Shown here one piece after another: positions 1 through 8,794 of a stretch of DNA of 64,000 nt. Made by a program: the position numbers and the translations under genes. Position 1 is the stretch's first letter. Each line of letters begins with the position of its first letter. The notes under the pieces are model-generated. The model was not told the origin of the DNA. It saw only the letters and a program-made list of their open reading frames with translations, and ran no database searches. Source of the DNA: Planctomycetaceae bacterium (GTDB taxonomy: Bacteria > Planctomycetota > Planctomycetia > Planctomycetales > Planctomycetaceae); contig JAKFUF010000045.1 of the NCBI GenBank assembly GCA_021732845.1, forward strand, positions 43,857 to 107,856, given 5' to 3'.

Positions 1-148
1 GTTCGCGGTCGGACGCGGTGACGCGGGCATCGGCCTGAGCCACGGGGTCTTCGGCGGGTGTTGCCGCAGCCTGTTCTTCGGCGTGGAGGAAGGCGGCTGT
101 GACCAGAATGACAGCAAGTGCCAGTCCGTACGGGACAAGACGGAACAT
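1..148 (-). CDS. Exported protein of unknown function, N-terminal part only
   Basis: Reverse-strand reading frame that starts at an ATG (148-146) and runs off the left edge of the window; 49 residues are visible. The first ~23 residues form a typical signal peptide (MFRLVPYGLALAVILVTAAF, then a cleavage-like LHAEE), followed by an Ala/Glu/Asp-rich low-complexity stretch. An AGAGG stretch lies a short distance upstream of the ATG. The frame is too short for the supplied gene predictions, but the signal peptide plus ribosome binding site make it credible. No family can be assigned from what is visible. Confidence 0.6.
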   Translation of the reverse strand, partial: MFRLVPYGLALAVILVTAAFLHAEEQAAATPAEDPVAQADARVTASDRE

Positions 149-212
149 CCAGCAGCCTCTGTATCGGTGTTAGTTTGCAGGAATTCGGCACACCTGTCGT
201 GGATCAGTTCGC

Positions 213-395
213 TGGCACCCGATTCAGATCCACCCGCGATCTCGCCTGGGGCACCCGAACGCCACGATCACATCCGGCGCACGACGGATCGTGTTCTTGC
301 CCTTCACGGGATACCAGTTCATGTTCATTATGACGGCAACTTGGGATGCCGTCCTCGACATAGAATCCCGGCAATCTGGTGGCTGTCGACATCAT
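213..395 (-). pseudogene. Decayed duplicate of the Uma2-type nuclease gene
   Basis: The reverse strand begins ATGATGTCGACAGCCACCAG and encodes MSTATRLPGFYVEDGI, nearly the N-terminus of the intact Uma2 gene next door (MSTATRMTGCHVEDGI). It then jumps to sequence matching that gene's NMNWYPVKG...APDV.VAFG segment, but in another frame, so roughly 130 bp in between are deleted and the frame is broken. Similarity fades near position 213. It looks like a remnant of a tandem duplication of the neighbour at 457-1185. Confidence 0.65.
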
Positions 396-456
396 CGTGG
401 CTCACGTGTGAATGGCAATTCTTGACGCTCGCATGCCCCCCGCACCGATCCGTGCG

Positions 457-1185
457 TTACTCAAGGCCCGCCTGCCGCAGTCGTTCGCGAAGAGACTCGA
501 TTTCGGCGGAAGCGGCCGCTTCAACTCGCGCCTTGGCCCGCGCCACCTCGTCACGCTCCCATTCGGCAACAGCCGCCCTGCGATCAGATTTTTGTCGTTC
601 GCGCTCTGAAGCGGCCAGTGTCAGAAATGGCGTGCCATCCGGTTGGAAGACTTTCAAACCCTCGTCAGCGGTGTGCTCAAAGCGGATTTGCAAGCGGGGA
701 CTCACACAGGCTGGGTAGGCAGGAACCTCCACGAGTTGGTGACCTTTACCAATCCACACCTTCAAAGTGTCGGTATCTGGGTCATAGAGATAGAACTCCT
801 CCACATCATGCTGCTCGTAGAAGCTTAGCTTCTCAACCATTTCGGTCGCTGAATTACCCGGCGAAAGGATTTCAAACACCACTTGGGGGGCGATGTTGTC
901 TTCCAGCCACTGGATGTAAGACCCGCGACGCTCCTTCCCGCGACCGAATGCGACCATGACATCAGGCGCGCGACAAATCCGGGGTTCCCCTTTCACGGGG
1001 TACCAGTTCATGTTGCCCATGACAGCAACTTGCGGATCGTCCAAATACAGGCTCATCAAATTCTCGAAGAGCAGTACAATCCAGCTAAACTGCGCGGAGT
1101 TGTCACCCATCTCGACTCCGTCGTCATCGGGGTACACGATGCCGTCTTCGACATGGCATCCCGTCATTCTGGTGGCTGTCGACAT
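457..1185 (-). CDS. Uma2 family (DUF820) putative endonuclease
   Basis: A 242-residue protein with the Uma2/DUF820 restriction-endonuclease-like fold seen in large families in cyanobacteria and planctomycetes. Visible family signatures are CRAPDVMVAFG followed by PQVVFEILSPGNSATEMVEKL and FYEQHDVEEFYLYDPDTD; the D of PDV, the E of FEILSP and the K of VEKL are in the order expected for a PD-(D/E)XK core. The C-terminal ~60 residues are a charged helical tail rich in Arg, Glu and Ala. I use the ATG at 1185 rather than the TTG six bases upstream. The biological role of Uma2 proteins is not established; they are often multicopy, in line with the remnant copy just downstream. Confidence 0.85.
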   Translation of the reverse strand: MSTATRMTGCHVEDGIVYPDDDGVEMGDNSAQFSWIVLLFENLMSLYLDDPQVAVMGNMNWYPVKGEPRICRAPDVMVAFGRGKERRGSYIQWLEDNIAPQVVFEILSPGNSATEMVEKLSFYEQHDVEEFYLYDPDTDTLKVWIGKGHQLVEVPAYPACVSPRLQIRFEHTADEGLKVFQPDGTPFLTLAASERERQKSDRRAAVAEWERDEVARAKARVEAAASAEIESLRERLRQAGLE

Positions 1186-1248
1186 GTTCAATGCTCATGG
1201 AGATGGCGGTTCAGGTCTTTCGTTGGCACTCACGCCCCTACAACACGC

Positions 1249-2619
1249 TCAAACCAACCCTGTCAAAGGCCCATCACCGCAGTAGTCGGGGTTGCCGAAC
1301 CGTTCGAGGTGATGGCCGAAGCCGCCGGCCAGCGCCAGCAGCAGGCGGTTGTGGGGTGCCTTGCGGTATTTCAGGGAGCGGCCCATGTGGAAGTCGAGGC
1401 CGCCGCCGACCAGCACGAACGGGATGTTGTCGAGGGTGTGCGAATTCCCCTTGCCGAGTTCGTTCGTCCACACGATCAGCGTGTTGTCCAGCAGGCTGCC
1501 GCTGCCGCCGGGCTCGGGTGTGGCTGCCAGCCGGGTCGCCAGGTAGGCGAGTTGCTCGCAGTACCAGGTGTTGATCTTGGTCAGCTTGTCCTGGGAATCC
1601 TGCTTGCTGTCTTCATGGTGCGACAGGTCGTGGTGGCCCTCTTCGATGCCGAGCCACCGCATCTTGGCCTGACCCACGGAATTCGTGTATTGCAGTGTGG
1701 CGACGCGGGCGAAATCCGCGGCAAAACTGTTGACCATCAGGTCAATCTGCATCTTGCTGAGCTGCGGGATGTTGTTGTTGTCCTCTTTGACGCCGCCTGC
1801 CAGTTCCGGAACCGCATGCCCGGCGTCAGGCTGGCGAGCGGAGTCAGCGACGGCGGCTGATTCCACTTTGCTCGATTTGAGTTCGAGTTCCAGCTCGCGG
1901 ACGAGGGTGGCATGTTCGTCGAGCAACCGCCGGTCTTCGGCGCTGACCGCCGCGCGGATCTTCCCCAAGTCCTCCTGCAGATCATCAAGAATGCTCCGCA
2001 GGCTCTCCTGATCCTTGAGCCGGCCATACAGCTTGTTGAACATCTGGTAGGGGCTGCTGATCGGCGCGACGGGCTTGTTGGCGGCCGTGTAAACCATGCG
2101 GGTCCAGGTGTCGGCACGATCGGGCACCTGCACGCCGAACTCCAGCGAACCGAACCGCGTGCGTGTTTCGGCCTTCGCCTGCAGATATTCCTTGATCTCC
2201 TGGTCGATGGAGCGGCCGCTGGACCAGCCGGCGGGGGTGTCGGAACCACCCTGGATGTTGCCCGGAAACAGTTCGATTCCGGTCAGCAGGCAGCCGATGC
2301 CCCGCATATGGTTGTCGCCATCGCCGCGGACCTTGTCGCAGACGCCGTTCAGCACCAAAGTCTGGTGGCGGAGCGCATCGAGCGGCTGCAGGATCGGCGG
2401 CAGGGTGAAGCACTCACCCTCCTCTTCCGGCCAGAAGGTCTTGGGAACAATCCCATTGGGGCTGAACAGCACCACCAGCCGTTGCTTCCGTGGCTGGTCC
2501 GCCCCGTAGGCGCCCCGTGGGGCGAAACTTGGCAGGTTCAACACAAACGGCACCGCCGCCGCGCTCAGCCCCAGACGCTGGATGAACTCACGGCGGCTCG
2601 ACGGGCGGGAGCGGGACAT
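1249..2619 (-). CDS. DUF1552 (HXXSHH) Tat-exported protein
   Basis: A 456-residue secreted protein of the DUF1552 family, abundant in planctomycetes and of unknown function. The N-terminus carries a Tat signal ([20 protein letters not shown], twin Arg at residues 9-10). The family-defining HXXSHH motif is visible as HHDLSHH at residues 329-335. The start is the ATG at 2619 with AAGG eight bases upstream; a longer frame to 2784 has no signal peptide at its front and is rejected. DUF1552 genes usually sit beside a DUF1592/DUF1588 cytochrome-like partner; none is seen here, so this one is an orphan in this window. Confidence 0.9.
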   Translation of the reverse strand: MSRSRPSSRREFIQRLGLSAAAVPFVLNLPSFAPRGAYGADQPRKQRLVVLFSPNGIVPKTFWPEEEGECFTLPPILQPLDALRHQTLVLNGVCDKVRGDGDNHMRGIGCLLTGIELFPGNIQGGSDTPAGWSSGRSIDQEIKEYLQAKAETRTRFGSLEFGVQVPDRADTWTRMVYTAANKPVAPISSPYQMFNKLYGRLKDQESLRSILDDLQEDLGKIRAAVSAEDRRLLDEHATLVRELELELKSSKVESAAVADSARQPDAGHAVPELAGGVKEDNNNIPQLSKMQIDLMVNSFAADFARVATLQYTNSVGQAKMRWLGIEEGHHDLSHHEDSKQDSQDKLTKINTWYCEQLAYLATRLAATPEPGGSGSLLDNTLIVWTNELGKGNSHTLDNIPFVLVGGGLDFHMGRSLKYRKAPHNRLLLALAGGFGHHLERFGNPDYCGDGPLTGLV

Positions 2620-2796
2620 CAGGGCACCTTGTGAAAAGTCTATTGGCCGCTTTGGCGACCCACAGTTGCCGGGTATGCAGCCCAGATCGGTCGCATCAGG
2701 CATTGTATCGCCACTGACGGTGTTCTGACATTCAAACTTGCCTTCCCGCCCGGATTCAAACCTCGGTGCCGCCTGTGGCTCCATCCACTTTGTATG

Positions 2797-4323
2797 TCAG
2801 CGCACTTTGGCGGGCGGCTTCTGTCCGGGTGGAATCAAGGTCGTGTACTTTCGACCCTCCATCCGGCGCTTCCACTCTTCCCGCGCCGCGTTCAGCAGTT
2901 CGGGCTTTTCCAGCAGGTCGAGTGCGGTGACGGCCAGCGTTTTGGCGGCGGAGATCGTGCCTTTTTCACCAATGGACGAGCCGATGGCCGCGACGTTTTG
3001 CCAACTGTGGCCAGGGCTTCCCTCGGCCGCGCAGGCGACCCGCAGGCCGCCGGTGGGGACGTACCAGCTAATGTCACCAACGTCCGTCGAACCCTTGGAA
3101 GGCTCCGCGGCGGAGCTGGGCGATTCGATCTCCTCGTGGAGCGGAGTTTTGAATTCCCGTTGGAAATCCGCCACCAGTGGAGCCTGCAGGCGGCGGGCAA
3201 AGGCGCGTTCTTCGTCGGTGAACTTCGGGATCCCCGCCCGCTTCAGGTTCTGGGCGAGCAGCTCCGCCAGGGGCGTGTTGACAATAATTTCGTGGCAGTC
3301 CGTGTCGATCTGCACCGCCACCTTCGTGCGGGTCATCAGCGCCGCGCCTTTGGCAATGTCGTTGATCCACTCAAAGTACTGCTCGACATCATGGTGTTTG
3401 TCGGCCCGGACGTAGTACCAGACGGTTGCCTTGGCCGGGACAACGTTTGGGGCACCGCCGCCATCGGTGATCACATAGTGCAGCCGGGCATCCTCCTTCA
3501 CATGCTCGCGCATGAAGTTCACGCCGACATTCATCAGCTCGACGGCATCCAGGGCGCTGCGTCCGCTGTCGGGGCTGGCGGCCGCATGGGCGGCGACTCC
3601 GGAGAATGTGAATTTGACCGAGACCGCCGCCTTGGCACTGCCGGCCCAGGCACCATTGCGGCTCGAAGGGTGCCAGTGCAGGCACACGTCGAGATCGTCG
3701 AACTGCTTGTCGAGCAGCATGTAGACTTTGCCAATCAATGTCTCTTCCGCGGGCGTGCCATACAGGCGGACCGTGCCCGGCAGCTTCTGCCGTTCCATCG
3801 CCGCCTTGACCGCCAAGGCCGCCCCCAACGCCGCCGTGCCCAAGCCGCTGTGACCACAGGCATGGCCGGGTGCCCCATCGGTCACGGGTTCGCGGTCGCC
3901 GCTGACCTTCTGGCTCATGCCCGGCAGTGCATCGTATTCCGCCAAAATCCCAATAATGGGATGCCCGCTGCCATAACTGGCCACGAACGAAGTCGGCATG
4001 CCCGACACTCCGGTCTTCACCGAAAACCCCGCCGACTTCAACTTGTCCACCAGCAGGGCCGAGGACTTGTGCTCTTCCAGCCCGACTTCAGCAAACTCCC
4101 AAATGGCCTTGTTGACCTGTTTAAGTTCCTCCGTCCGGCCATCAATGTCCTTCAGGGCAGCCTCCTGAGAGGGCCGCCACGGCTTGGCAGGTTCGGACTT
4201 GGCGGACTCCTGACCGATGACCGGTGTGTGCCCGATGACGATGCCGACGAACAGTGTGGTGGCCACCGCTCGCAGGAACCGCTGCGCCGGAGAGTGGACT
4301 GCAGCAACGTGAAAGCCTGACAT
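2797..4323 (-). CDS. Exported M20 family amidohydrolase (AbgB-like)
   Basis: A 508-residue metallo-hydrolase resembling aminobenzoyl-glutamate utilisation protein B (M20D group). A signal peptide occupies residues ~15-37 (LRAVATTLFVGIVIGHTPVIG). Metal-ligand motifs are in place: AEYDALPG (129-135), HACGH (154-158) and PAEET (191-195). The family hydrolyses amide bonds of small N-acyl amino-acid substrates; the substrate here is unknown. The start is the ATG at 4323, with GGGAG upstream; a GTG 21 bases further up is less likely. It ends 177 bp before the DUF1552 gene on the same strand. Confidence 0.88.
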   Translation of the reverse strand: MSGFHVAAVHSPAQRFLRAVATTLFVGIVIGHTPVIGQESAKSEPAKPWRPSQEAALKDIDGRTEELKQVNKAIWEFAEVGLEEHKSSALLVDKLKSAGFSVKTGVSGMPTSFVASYGSGHPIIGILAEYDALPGMSQKVSGDREPVTDGAPGHACGHSGLGTAALGAALAVKAAMERQKLPGTVRLYGTPAEETLIGKVYMLLDKQFDDLDVCLHWHPSSRNGAWAGSAKAAVSVKFTFSGVAAHAAASPDSGRSALDAVELMNVGVNFMREHVKEDARLHYVITDGGGAPNVVPAKATVWYYVRADKHHDVEQYFEWINDIAKGAALMTRTKVAVQIDTDCHEIIVNTPLAELLAQNLKRAGIPKFTDEERAFARRLQAPLVADFQREFKTPLHEEIESPSSAAEPSKGSTDVGDISWYVPTGGLRVACAAEGSPGHSWQNVAAIGSSIGEKGTISAAKTLAVTALDLLEKPELLNAAREEWKRRMEGRKYTTLIPPGQKPPAKVR

Positions 4324-4532
4324 CAGTCGATCTCCCGGAATCACACAATGTTATAGAGGTTCTTCAACAATGGGTTCGTGGCCGCTCAGCAGCATATTCG
4401 CCGTCCGCCTGCTTCGCCACTTGCCGCGTCAAATCCGAGATTGAATGCTCAGGCCCTTCGTTCTCTGGTGTTCCGTCTGCTAAAGTTGAATGGAAGAACC
4501 AATAAGTGCAACATGGCAGGCACGCCGCTGAC

Positions 4533-4973
4533 ATGCAGTGTCTGCCGTTCGCTCCTCCCCACAAACCGACGGTGATTCCCGTGTTTTTGCTGCGTGCCTT
4601 TCGCCTGCGGTGTCCCCGCTGTGGCGAAGGCCAGTTGTATTCCAGCCTGTTTCGTATGCACAAAGCCTGTCCACATTGTGGCTACGACTTTCAGCGCGAA
4701 CCGGGGTTTTATCTGGGCTCGATCTACATCAACTACGGCTGGACGGCACTGATCACCGTGGTTGGATTCGTGGTCCTGCGGCTCGGGTTCGACTTCCCGC
4801 GCGGACCACTGCTGATTGGCTTCACGACGTTTTGCGTGATCTTCCCGCTGCTCTTTTTCCACCACGCCCGCGCCCTGTGGCTCGCCATGGATTTCAATTT
4901 CGACCCGACCGGCGGCAGGCCACGGCAGCCGGCGAATCCGGAAGAGAATCCCCCGGCTCGGACTGAAAGTTAA
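4533..4973 (+). CDS. DUF983 family membrane protein
   Basis: A 146-residue protein. A rubredoxin-like pair of CxxC knuckles (CPRCGEGQ and CPHCGYDF) sits near the N-terminus and is followed by two transmembrane segments (TALITVVGFVVLRLGF and LLIGFTTFCVIFPLLFF). This is the DUF983 layout; the function is unknown. Start choice is uncertain: an ATG at 4533 is used, a GTG lies at 4506, and family alignment would also fit an internal GTG just before the conserved FLLRAFRLRCPRCG region. Confidence 0.8.
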   Translation: MQCLPFAPPHKPTVIPVFLLRAFRLRCPRCGEGQLYSSLFRMHKACPHCGYDFQREPGFYLGSIYINYGWTALITVVGFVVLRLGFDFPRGPLLIGFTTFCVIFPLLFFHHARALWLAMDFNFDPTGGRPRQPANPEENPPARTES

Positions 4974-5373
4974 GGGAATAGCACCGTCCCTGGTCGTGGG
5001 CTGGCCATTCGGCGTGGCTCTCTTCCTGCCAAACTGGGACGCTCACATTACGAATCTGTTCGGTGGAACACCGTCTTGAGCCGCGGCGCGCCCGGTTCCA
5101 TGTTCGGCCTGCGCTCGCACTGACGGTACAGCACGCATGGCCCCAGGCCAAAACGAACCAGTCGACCTTCGTCGGTCGTCCGGACGGTGTCGCCGAAAAC
5201 TGTCGTTCAGTGCCTCGATTTTTGTCGCAGGGAGTACAATCAGGAAATGCAGAATTTGCGAGTGGGCCGCGAGCATCCGCGAGGGGATTTCGCTAGAATT
5301 CGCCACGATTCAGGAGTGATTCAGATCCACGACAGGTGTGCTGAAATCACGCAAACTATAAAGGGCAAGTGTT
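4974..5373. other. Intergenic region, no gene seen
   Basis: About 400 bp between the DUF983 gene and gatA. Frames here are short, Arg/Ser-rich and overlap on both strands, so none is credible. No repeat family found elsewhere in the window occurs here. It probably carries the gatA promoter, but I cannot point to -35/-10 boxes with confidence. Confidence 0.5.
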
Positions 5374-6843
5374 ATGTCGCTCAGCGGTGCCACGGCGGGT
5401 GAACTTCTTTTGCGGCTTGAGCGGGGCGACCTGACCGCGGTGGAGATCACGGCGGGCTACCTGGATGCCATTGCAGCCCGCGACGGACGGGTACAGGCGT
5501 TTCTGTCCGTCAACCGCGACGAGGCGCTGCGACAGGCGACGGAGATCGACAGCCGCCGGCAGCGGGGCGCACCGGTGGGAAAACTGGCCGGTCTGCCCGT
5601 CGCCGTGAAGGACGTGATCTGCGCGAAGGGCCAGAAGACGACCTGCGCCAGCAAGATGCTGCAGAATTTCGTGCCGCCGTACGACGCCCACGTCATCACC
5701 CGCCTGCGGGACGAGGACGCGGTGCTGATCGGGCGGACGAACATGGACGAATTCGCCATGGGTTCGTCGACAGAGAACTCCGCCTTCCAGGTCACCAAGA
5801 ACCCGTGGAATTTGAGCCACGCGCCCGGCGGGTCCAGCGGTGGCTCAGCCGCGGCGGTGGCGGCGGGGATGTCGCCCTTCTCTCTCGGCAGCGACACCGG
5901 TGGCTCAATCCGCCAGCCAGCCGGTTTCTGCGGCGTCGTGGGGATCAAGCCGACCTATGGCCGCGTTTCACGGTACGGGCTGGTGGCATTCGCCAGTTCC
6001 CTCGACCAGATCGGCCCGTTCGCCAACGATGTGCATGGCGCGGCACTGCTGCTGGAAGCGATCGCCGGCCGCGACCCGCGCGATTCGACCTCGGTCGACA
6101 TGCCGGTGCCCAAGTATGCCGCCACGGTGGATGAGCCACTGGCCGGCCTGAAAATCGGCGTGGCCAAGGAGCACTTTGTCGCGGGCCTCAATGTCGAAGT
6201 CGAAGCGGCGGTGATGGCCGCGCTGGATGTCTACCGCAAGCTGGGCGCGGAGGTCAAAGAGGTCTCGCTGCCGCACTCCAAGTACTCGGTGGCGGTGTAC
6301 TACATTGTTTGTGCCTCGGAGGCCTCAAGCAACCTGGCCCGGTATGACGGCGTGCATTACGGGCACCGGGCAGAATCCTTCAAGGACATGATCGACATGT
6401 TCTGTCGCACCCGCGGCGAAGGGTTCGGCGCTGAGGTGAAACGGCGAATCATGCTGGGCACATACGCCCTGTCGGCTGGCTATTACGACGCCTACTACCT
6501 CAAGGCGTTGAAAGTCCGCCGGTTGATTCGTCAGGACTACGACGAGGCGTTCAAATCGGTGGATGTCATCGTCTCGCCCTCGTCGCCCACACCCGCGTTC
6601 AAGATTGGCGAACTGGTGGACGACCCGCTGTCGATGTACCTGCAGGACATCTACACCATCAGCGCGAACCTCGCCGGCCTGCCAGGCATCGTGCTGCCGG
6701 CGGGCTTCAGTAGCTCCGGGCTGCCGATCGGCCTGCAACTGCAGGGTCCGGCCTTCGCCGAAGAACGCCTGCTCCGCGCCGCCCGGATGTACGAACGCGA
6801 AACCGACTGGCACCGCCGCCACCCGGAACTGCCACGCGGCTGA
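5374..6843 (+). CDS. gatA: Glutamyl-tRNA(Gln)/aspartyl-tRNA(Asn) amidotransferase subunit A
   Basis: A 489-residue amidase-signature enzyme. It releases ammonia from glutamine for the conversion of mischarged Glu-tRNA(Gln) or Asp-tRNA(Asn) in the GatCAB complex. The Ser-cisSer-Lys triad is visible: K79 (PVAVKD), S154 within GGSSGGSAA, and S178 in SDTGGSIRQPA; the spacing matches that known for GatA. Length is normal. The start ATG has AAAGGGC upstream. gatB follows 371 bp downstream on the same strand, but the gap is filled by an inverted-repeat element. gatC is not in this window. Confidence 0.97.
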   Translation: MSLSGATAGELLLRLERGDLTAVEITAGYLDAIAARDGRVQAFLSVNRDEALRQATEIDSRRQRGAPVGKLAGLPVAVKDVICAKGQKTTCASKMLQNFVPPYDAHVITRLRDEDAVLIGRTNMDEFAMGSSTENSAFQVTKNPWNLSHAPGGSSGGSAAAVAAGMSPFSLGSDTGGSIRQPAGFCGVVGIKPTYGRVSRYGLVAFASSLDQIGPFANDVHGAALLLEAIAGRDPRDSTSVDMPVPKYAATVDEPLAGLKIGVAKEHFVAGLNVEVEAAVMAALDVYRKLGAEVKEVSLPHSKYSVAVYYIVCASEASSNLARYDGVHYGHRAESFKDMIDMFCRTRGEGFGAEVKRRIMLGTYALSAGYYDAYYLKALKVRRLIRQDYDEAFKSVDVIVSPSSPTPAFKIGELVDDPLSMYLQDIYTISANLAGLPGIVLPAGFSSSGLPIGLQLQGPAFAEERLLRAARMYERETDWHRRHPELPRG

Positions 6844-6888
6844 GTGCGCCGCCAGGCAGTCTGTCACAGCAAGATTAGAGGCTAAATA

Positions 6889-7142
6889 ATTTCAAATTTC
6901 AGATTTCAAATTTCACAGTCTGTGAGATTCAAGCTCTGAAATCGCTCAGCCACAATCAGGTCCGCACCCACAGTTTGTATTCGTGAAATTCGTAAGATTC
7001 GTGACAATTCGTGGTCCCTTTCTTCGCTGCCCAGCGAAAGATTTGACCCCATGGCCGATCACGAACATCTGTTCTCATGGTGCTCAGGCACCATGTTCGT
7101 ACTGTGAATTTTGAAATCTGAGATATCTGAGATTTGAAATTC
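6889..7142. repeat. Inverted-repeat element of the TTTCAAA word family between gatA and gatB
   Basis: The left arm at 6889-6919 reiterates TTTCAAATTTCAGATTTC and ends in CACAGT. The right arm at 7101-7142 is its inverted counterpart (begins ACTGTGAA, then TTTGAAATCTGAGA). Between the arms lies one arm of another word family, reiterated ATTCGTG, at 6977-7012. Close copies of the same arm occur at 50994, 51234, 61687 and 63834. Confidence 0.8.
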
Positions 7143-7214
7143 GTATCGTCTGCGAGCCGATTCCTTCGCCAGCAGTCGCGGACAAAAGCCCAAATCAAGA
7201 GTCACGAGAGCGTC

Positions 7215-8702
7215 ATGAACCACACCGTCATCATCGGCCTTGAAGTTCACGTGCAGTTGCAGACGAAGTCCAAGATCTTCTGTGGCTGCTCCGCCGACTT
7301 CAACCCGGACCATCCCAATGTGCAGACTTGTCCGGTCTGCCTCGGATTGCCGGGTGCGCTGCCGGTCATGAACCGCGAGGCGTTTGAGCTGGGGGTCAAG
7401 ACGGCGCTCGCGCTCAACTGCGAGATCTCGTCCTATACCAAGTGGGACCGCAAGCACTACTACTACCCCGACCTGCCGAAGGGGTTTCAGATCAGCCAGT
7501 TCGACCTGCCCTTCAGCGAGGATGGGTTTCTGGAAATCGAAACGAACCCGGAGACTGGCGAGCGGCGAAGAATCGGCATCATCCGCGCCCACCTGGAAGA
7601 AGACGCCGGCAAAAATCTGCACGACGACGCCGGACGGAGCGACAGCCAGGTGGACCTGAACCGCGCGGGCACGCCGCTGTTGGAGATCGTCTCGCAGCCG
7701 GACATGCGGACCGCGGCCGAAGCCACGAAGTATCTGCAGGAACTGCGGCTGCTGCTGACGTACCTGGGCGTATCCGACTGCAACATGCAGGAAGGCAGCC
7801 TGCGCTGCGACGCCAACGTCAACCTGCACATCCACCAGGATGACGGCCACAAGGTGCCGACACCGATCGTCGAAGTTAAAAATCTGAACAGTTTCCGGAA
7901 TGTCGAAATTGCTCTGGAATACGAGGTCCAGCGGCAACTGGAGGCCTTCAAAGCCACCGGCATCAAGTTCGGTGACAAGGGCGGCCACAAAACGACCCGT
8001 GGCTTCGACGCCGGCACCGGGAAGACCACGCCGCAGCGAGAAAAAGAAGACTCGGCCGACTACCGCTACTTCCCCGACCCCGACCTGCTGCCGGTCACGG
8101 TCACCGAGGACTACATCTCCAGCGTCCGCGAGGCCCTGCCAGAATTTCCGGCCGACCGCCGCAAACGGTTTGTCGCCGCGTATCAACTCTCTGACTACGA
8201 CGTGCAGGTCATCGTCGACCAGGGCCGTGGCTTCGGCGACTACTTCGAGGAAGTCGCGAAGCTCTGTGGCGACGGCAAGCAGGCGTGCAACTGGGTCACG
8301 CAGGACATTCTGCGCGAATTGAAAGAGCGGAAGCTCGAATTCAGCGAATTCCCCATCTCGGCACCTGTCCTGGGCGATCTGCTCGGCCGAATCACCAAAA
8401 AGAAGCTCACCACCAAGAGCGCCCGCGAGATCTTCATGGATCTGCTGGACGGCAACGGCGCATCCACCGCGCGGATCGATGAGATCATCGCCGCCAAGGG
8501 GCTGGCCATCGTCGAGGACACCGGGGCGATCGAAAAAGTCATCGCCACGGTCATCGACAAGAACGCCAAGGCCGTGGCTGACTTCAAAGCCGGCAAACAA
8601 GCCGCCGTGGGTGCGCTCATTGGCCAGGTGATGCGCGAAGTGAAGGGTGCCGACCCGCAGAAGGTCCGCGAGATGCTCATCGCGGCGCTGTCACAACGCT
8701 GA
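7215..8702 (+). CDS. gatB: Glutamyl-tRNA(Gln)/aspartyl-tRNA(Asn) amidotransferase subunit B
   Basis: A 495-residue GatB, the subunit that binds the mischarged tRNA and performs phosphorylation and amidation. The N-terminal GatB catalytic domain shows the zinc knuckle C23/C25 and C39/C42 and the signature [14 protein letters not shown]. The C-terminal third is the helical YqeY-like tail that contacts tRNA. The ATG at 7215 is chosen because [15 protein letters not shown] aligns with the family start; a frame extension to 7134 would translate the repeat arm upstream. Partners are GatA just upstream and GatC elsewhere. Confidence 0.97.
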   Translation: MNHTVIIGLEVHVQLQTKSKIFCGCSADFNPDHPNVQTCPVCLGLPGALPVMNREAFELGVKTALALNCEISSYTKWDRKHYYYPDLPKGFQISQFDLPFSEDGFLEIETNPETGERRRIGIIRAHLEEDAGKNLHDDAGRSDSQVDLNRAGTPLLEIVSQPDMRTAAEATKYLQELRLLLTYLGVSDCNMQEGSLRCDANVNLHIHQDDGHKVPTPIVEVKNLNSFRNVEIALEYEVQRQLEAFKATGIKFGDKGGHKTTRGFDAGTGKTTPQREKEDSADYRYFPDPDLLPVTVTEDYISSVREALPEFPADRRKRFVAAYQLSDYDVQVIVDQGRGFGDYFEEVAKLCGDGKQACNWVTQDILRELKERKLEFSEFPISAPVLGDLLGRITKKKLTTKSAREIFMDLLDGNGASTARIDEIIAAKGLAIVEDTGAIEKVIATVIDKNAKAVADFKAGKQAAVGALIGQVMREVKGADPQKVREMLIAALSQR

Positions 8703-8794
8703 TGCCCGAAGCTACGCCTAAACCCCACAAAGTTCAGGGCCTGTCGGTTTAATCGGTAGATGCCATCGCCGGACCGCCGTGCCTTTCGCAGAGC

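Noticed and set aside
2794..4320. Long plus-strand frame of 508 codons opposite the M20 gene
   Set aside because: It mirrors the minus-strand gene that has a signal peptide, metal motifs and a ribosome binding site; the plus frame is His/Arg/Gln-rich without any family pattern.
7059..8600. Minus-strand frame of 513 codons opposite gatB
   Set aside because: Antisense of gatB, and it reads on into the repeat arm.
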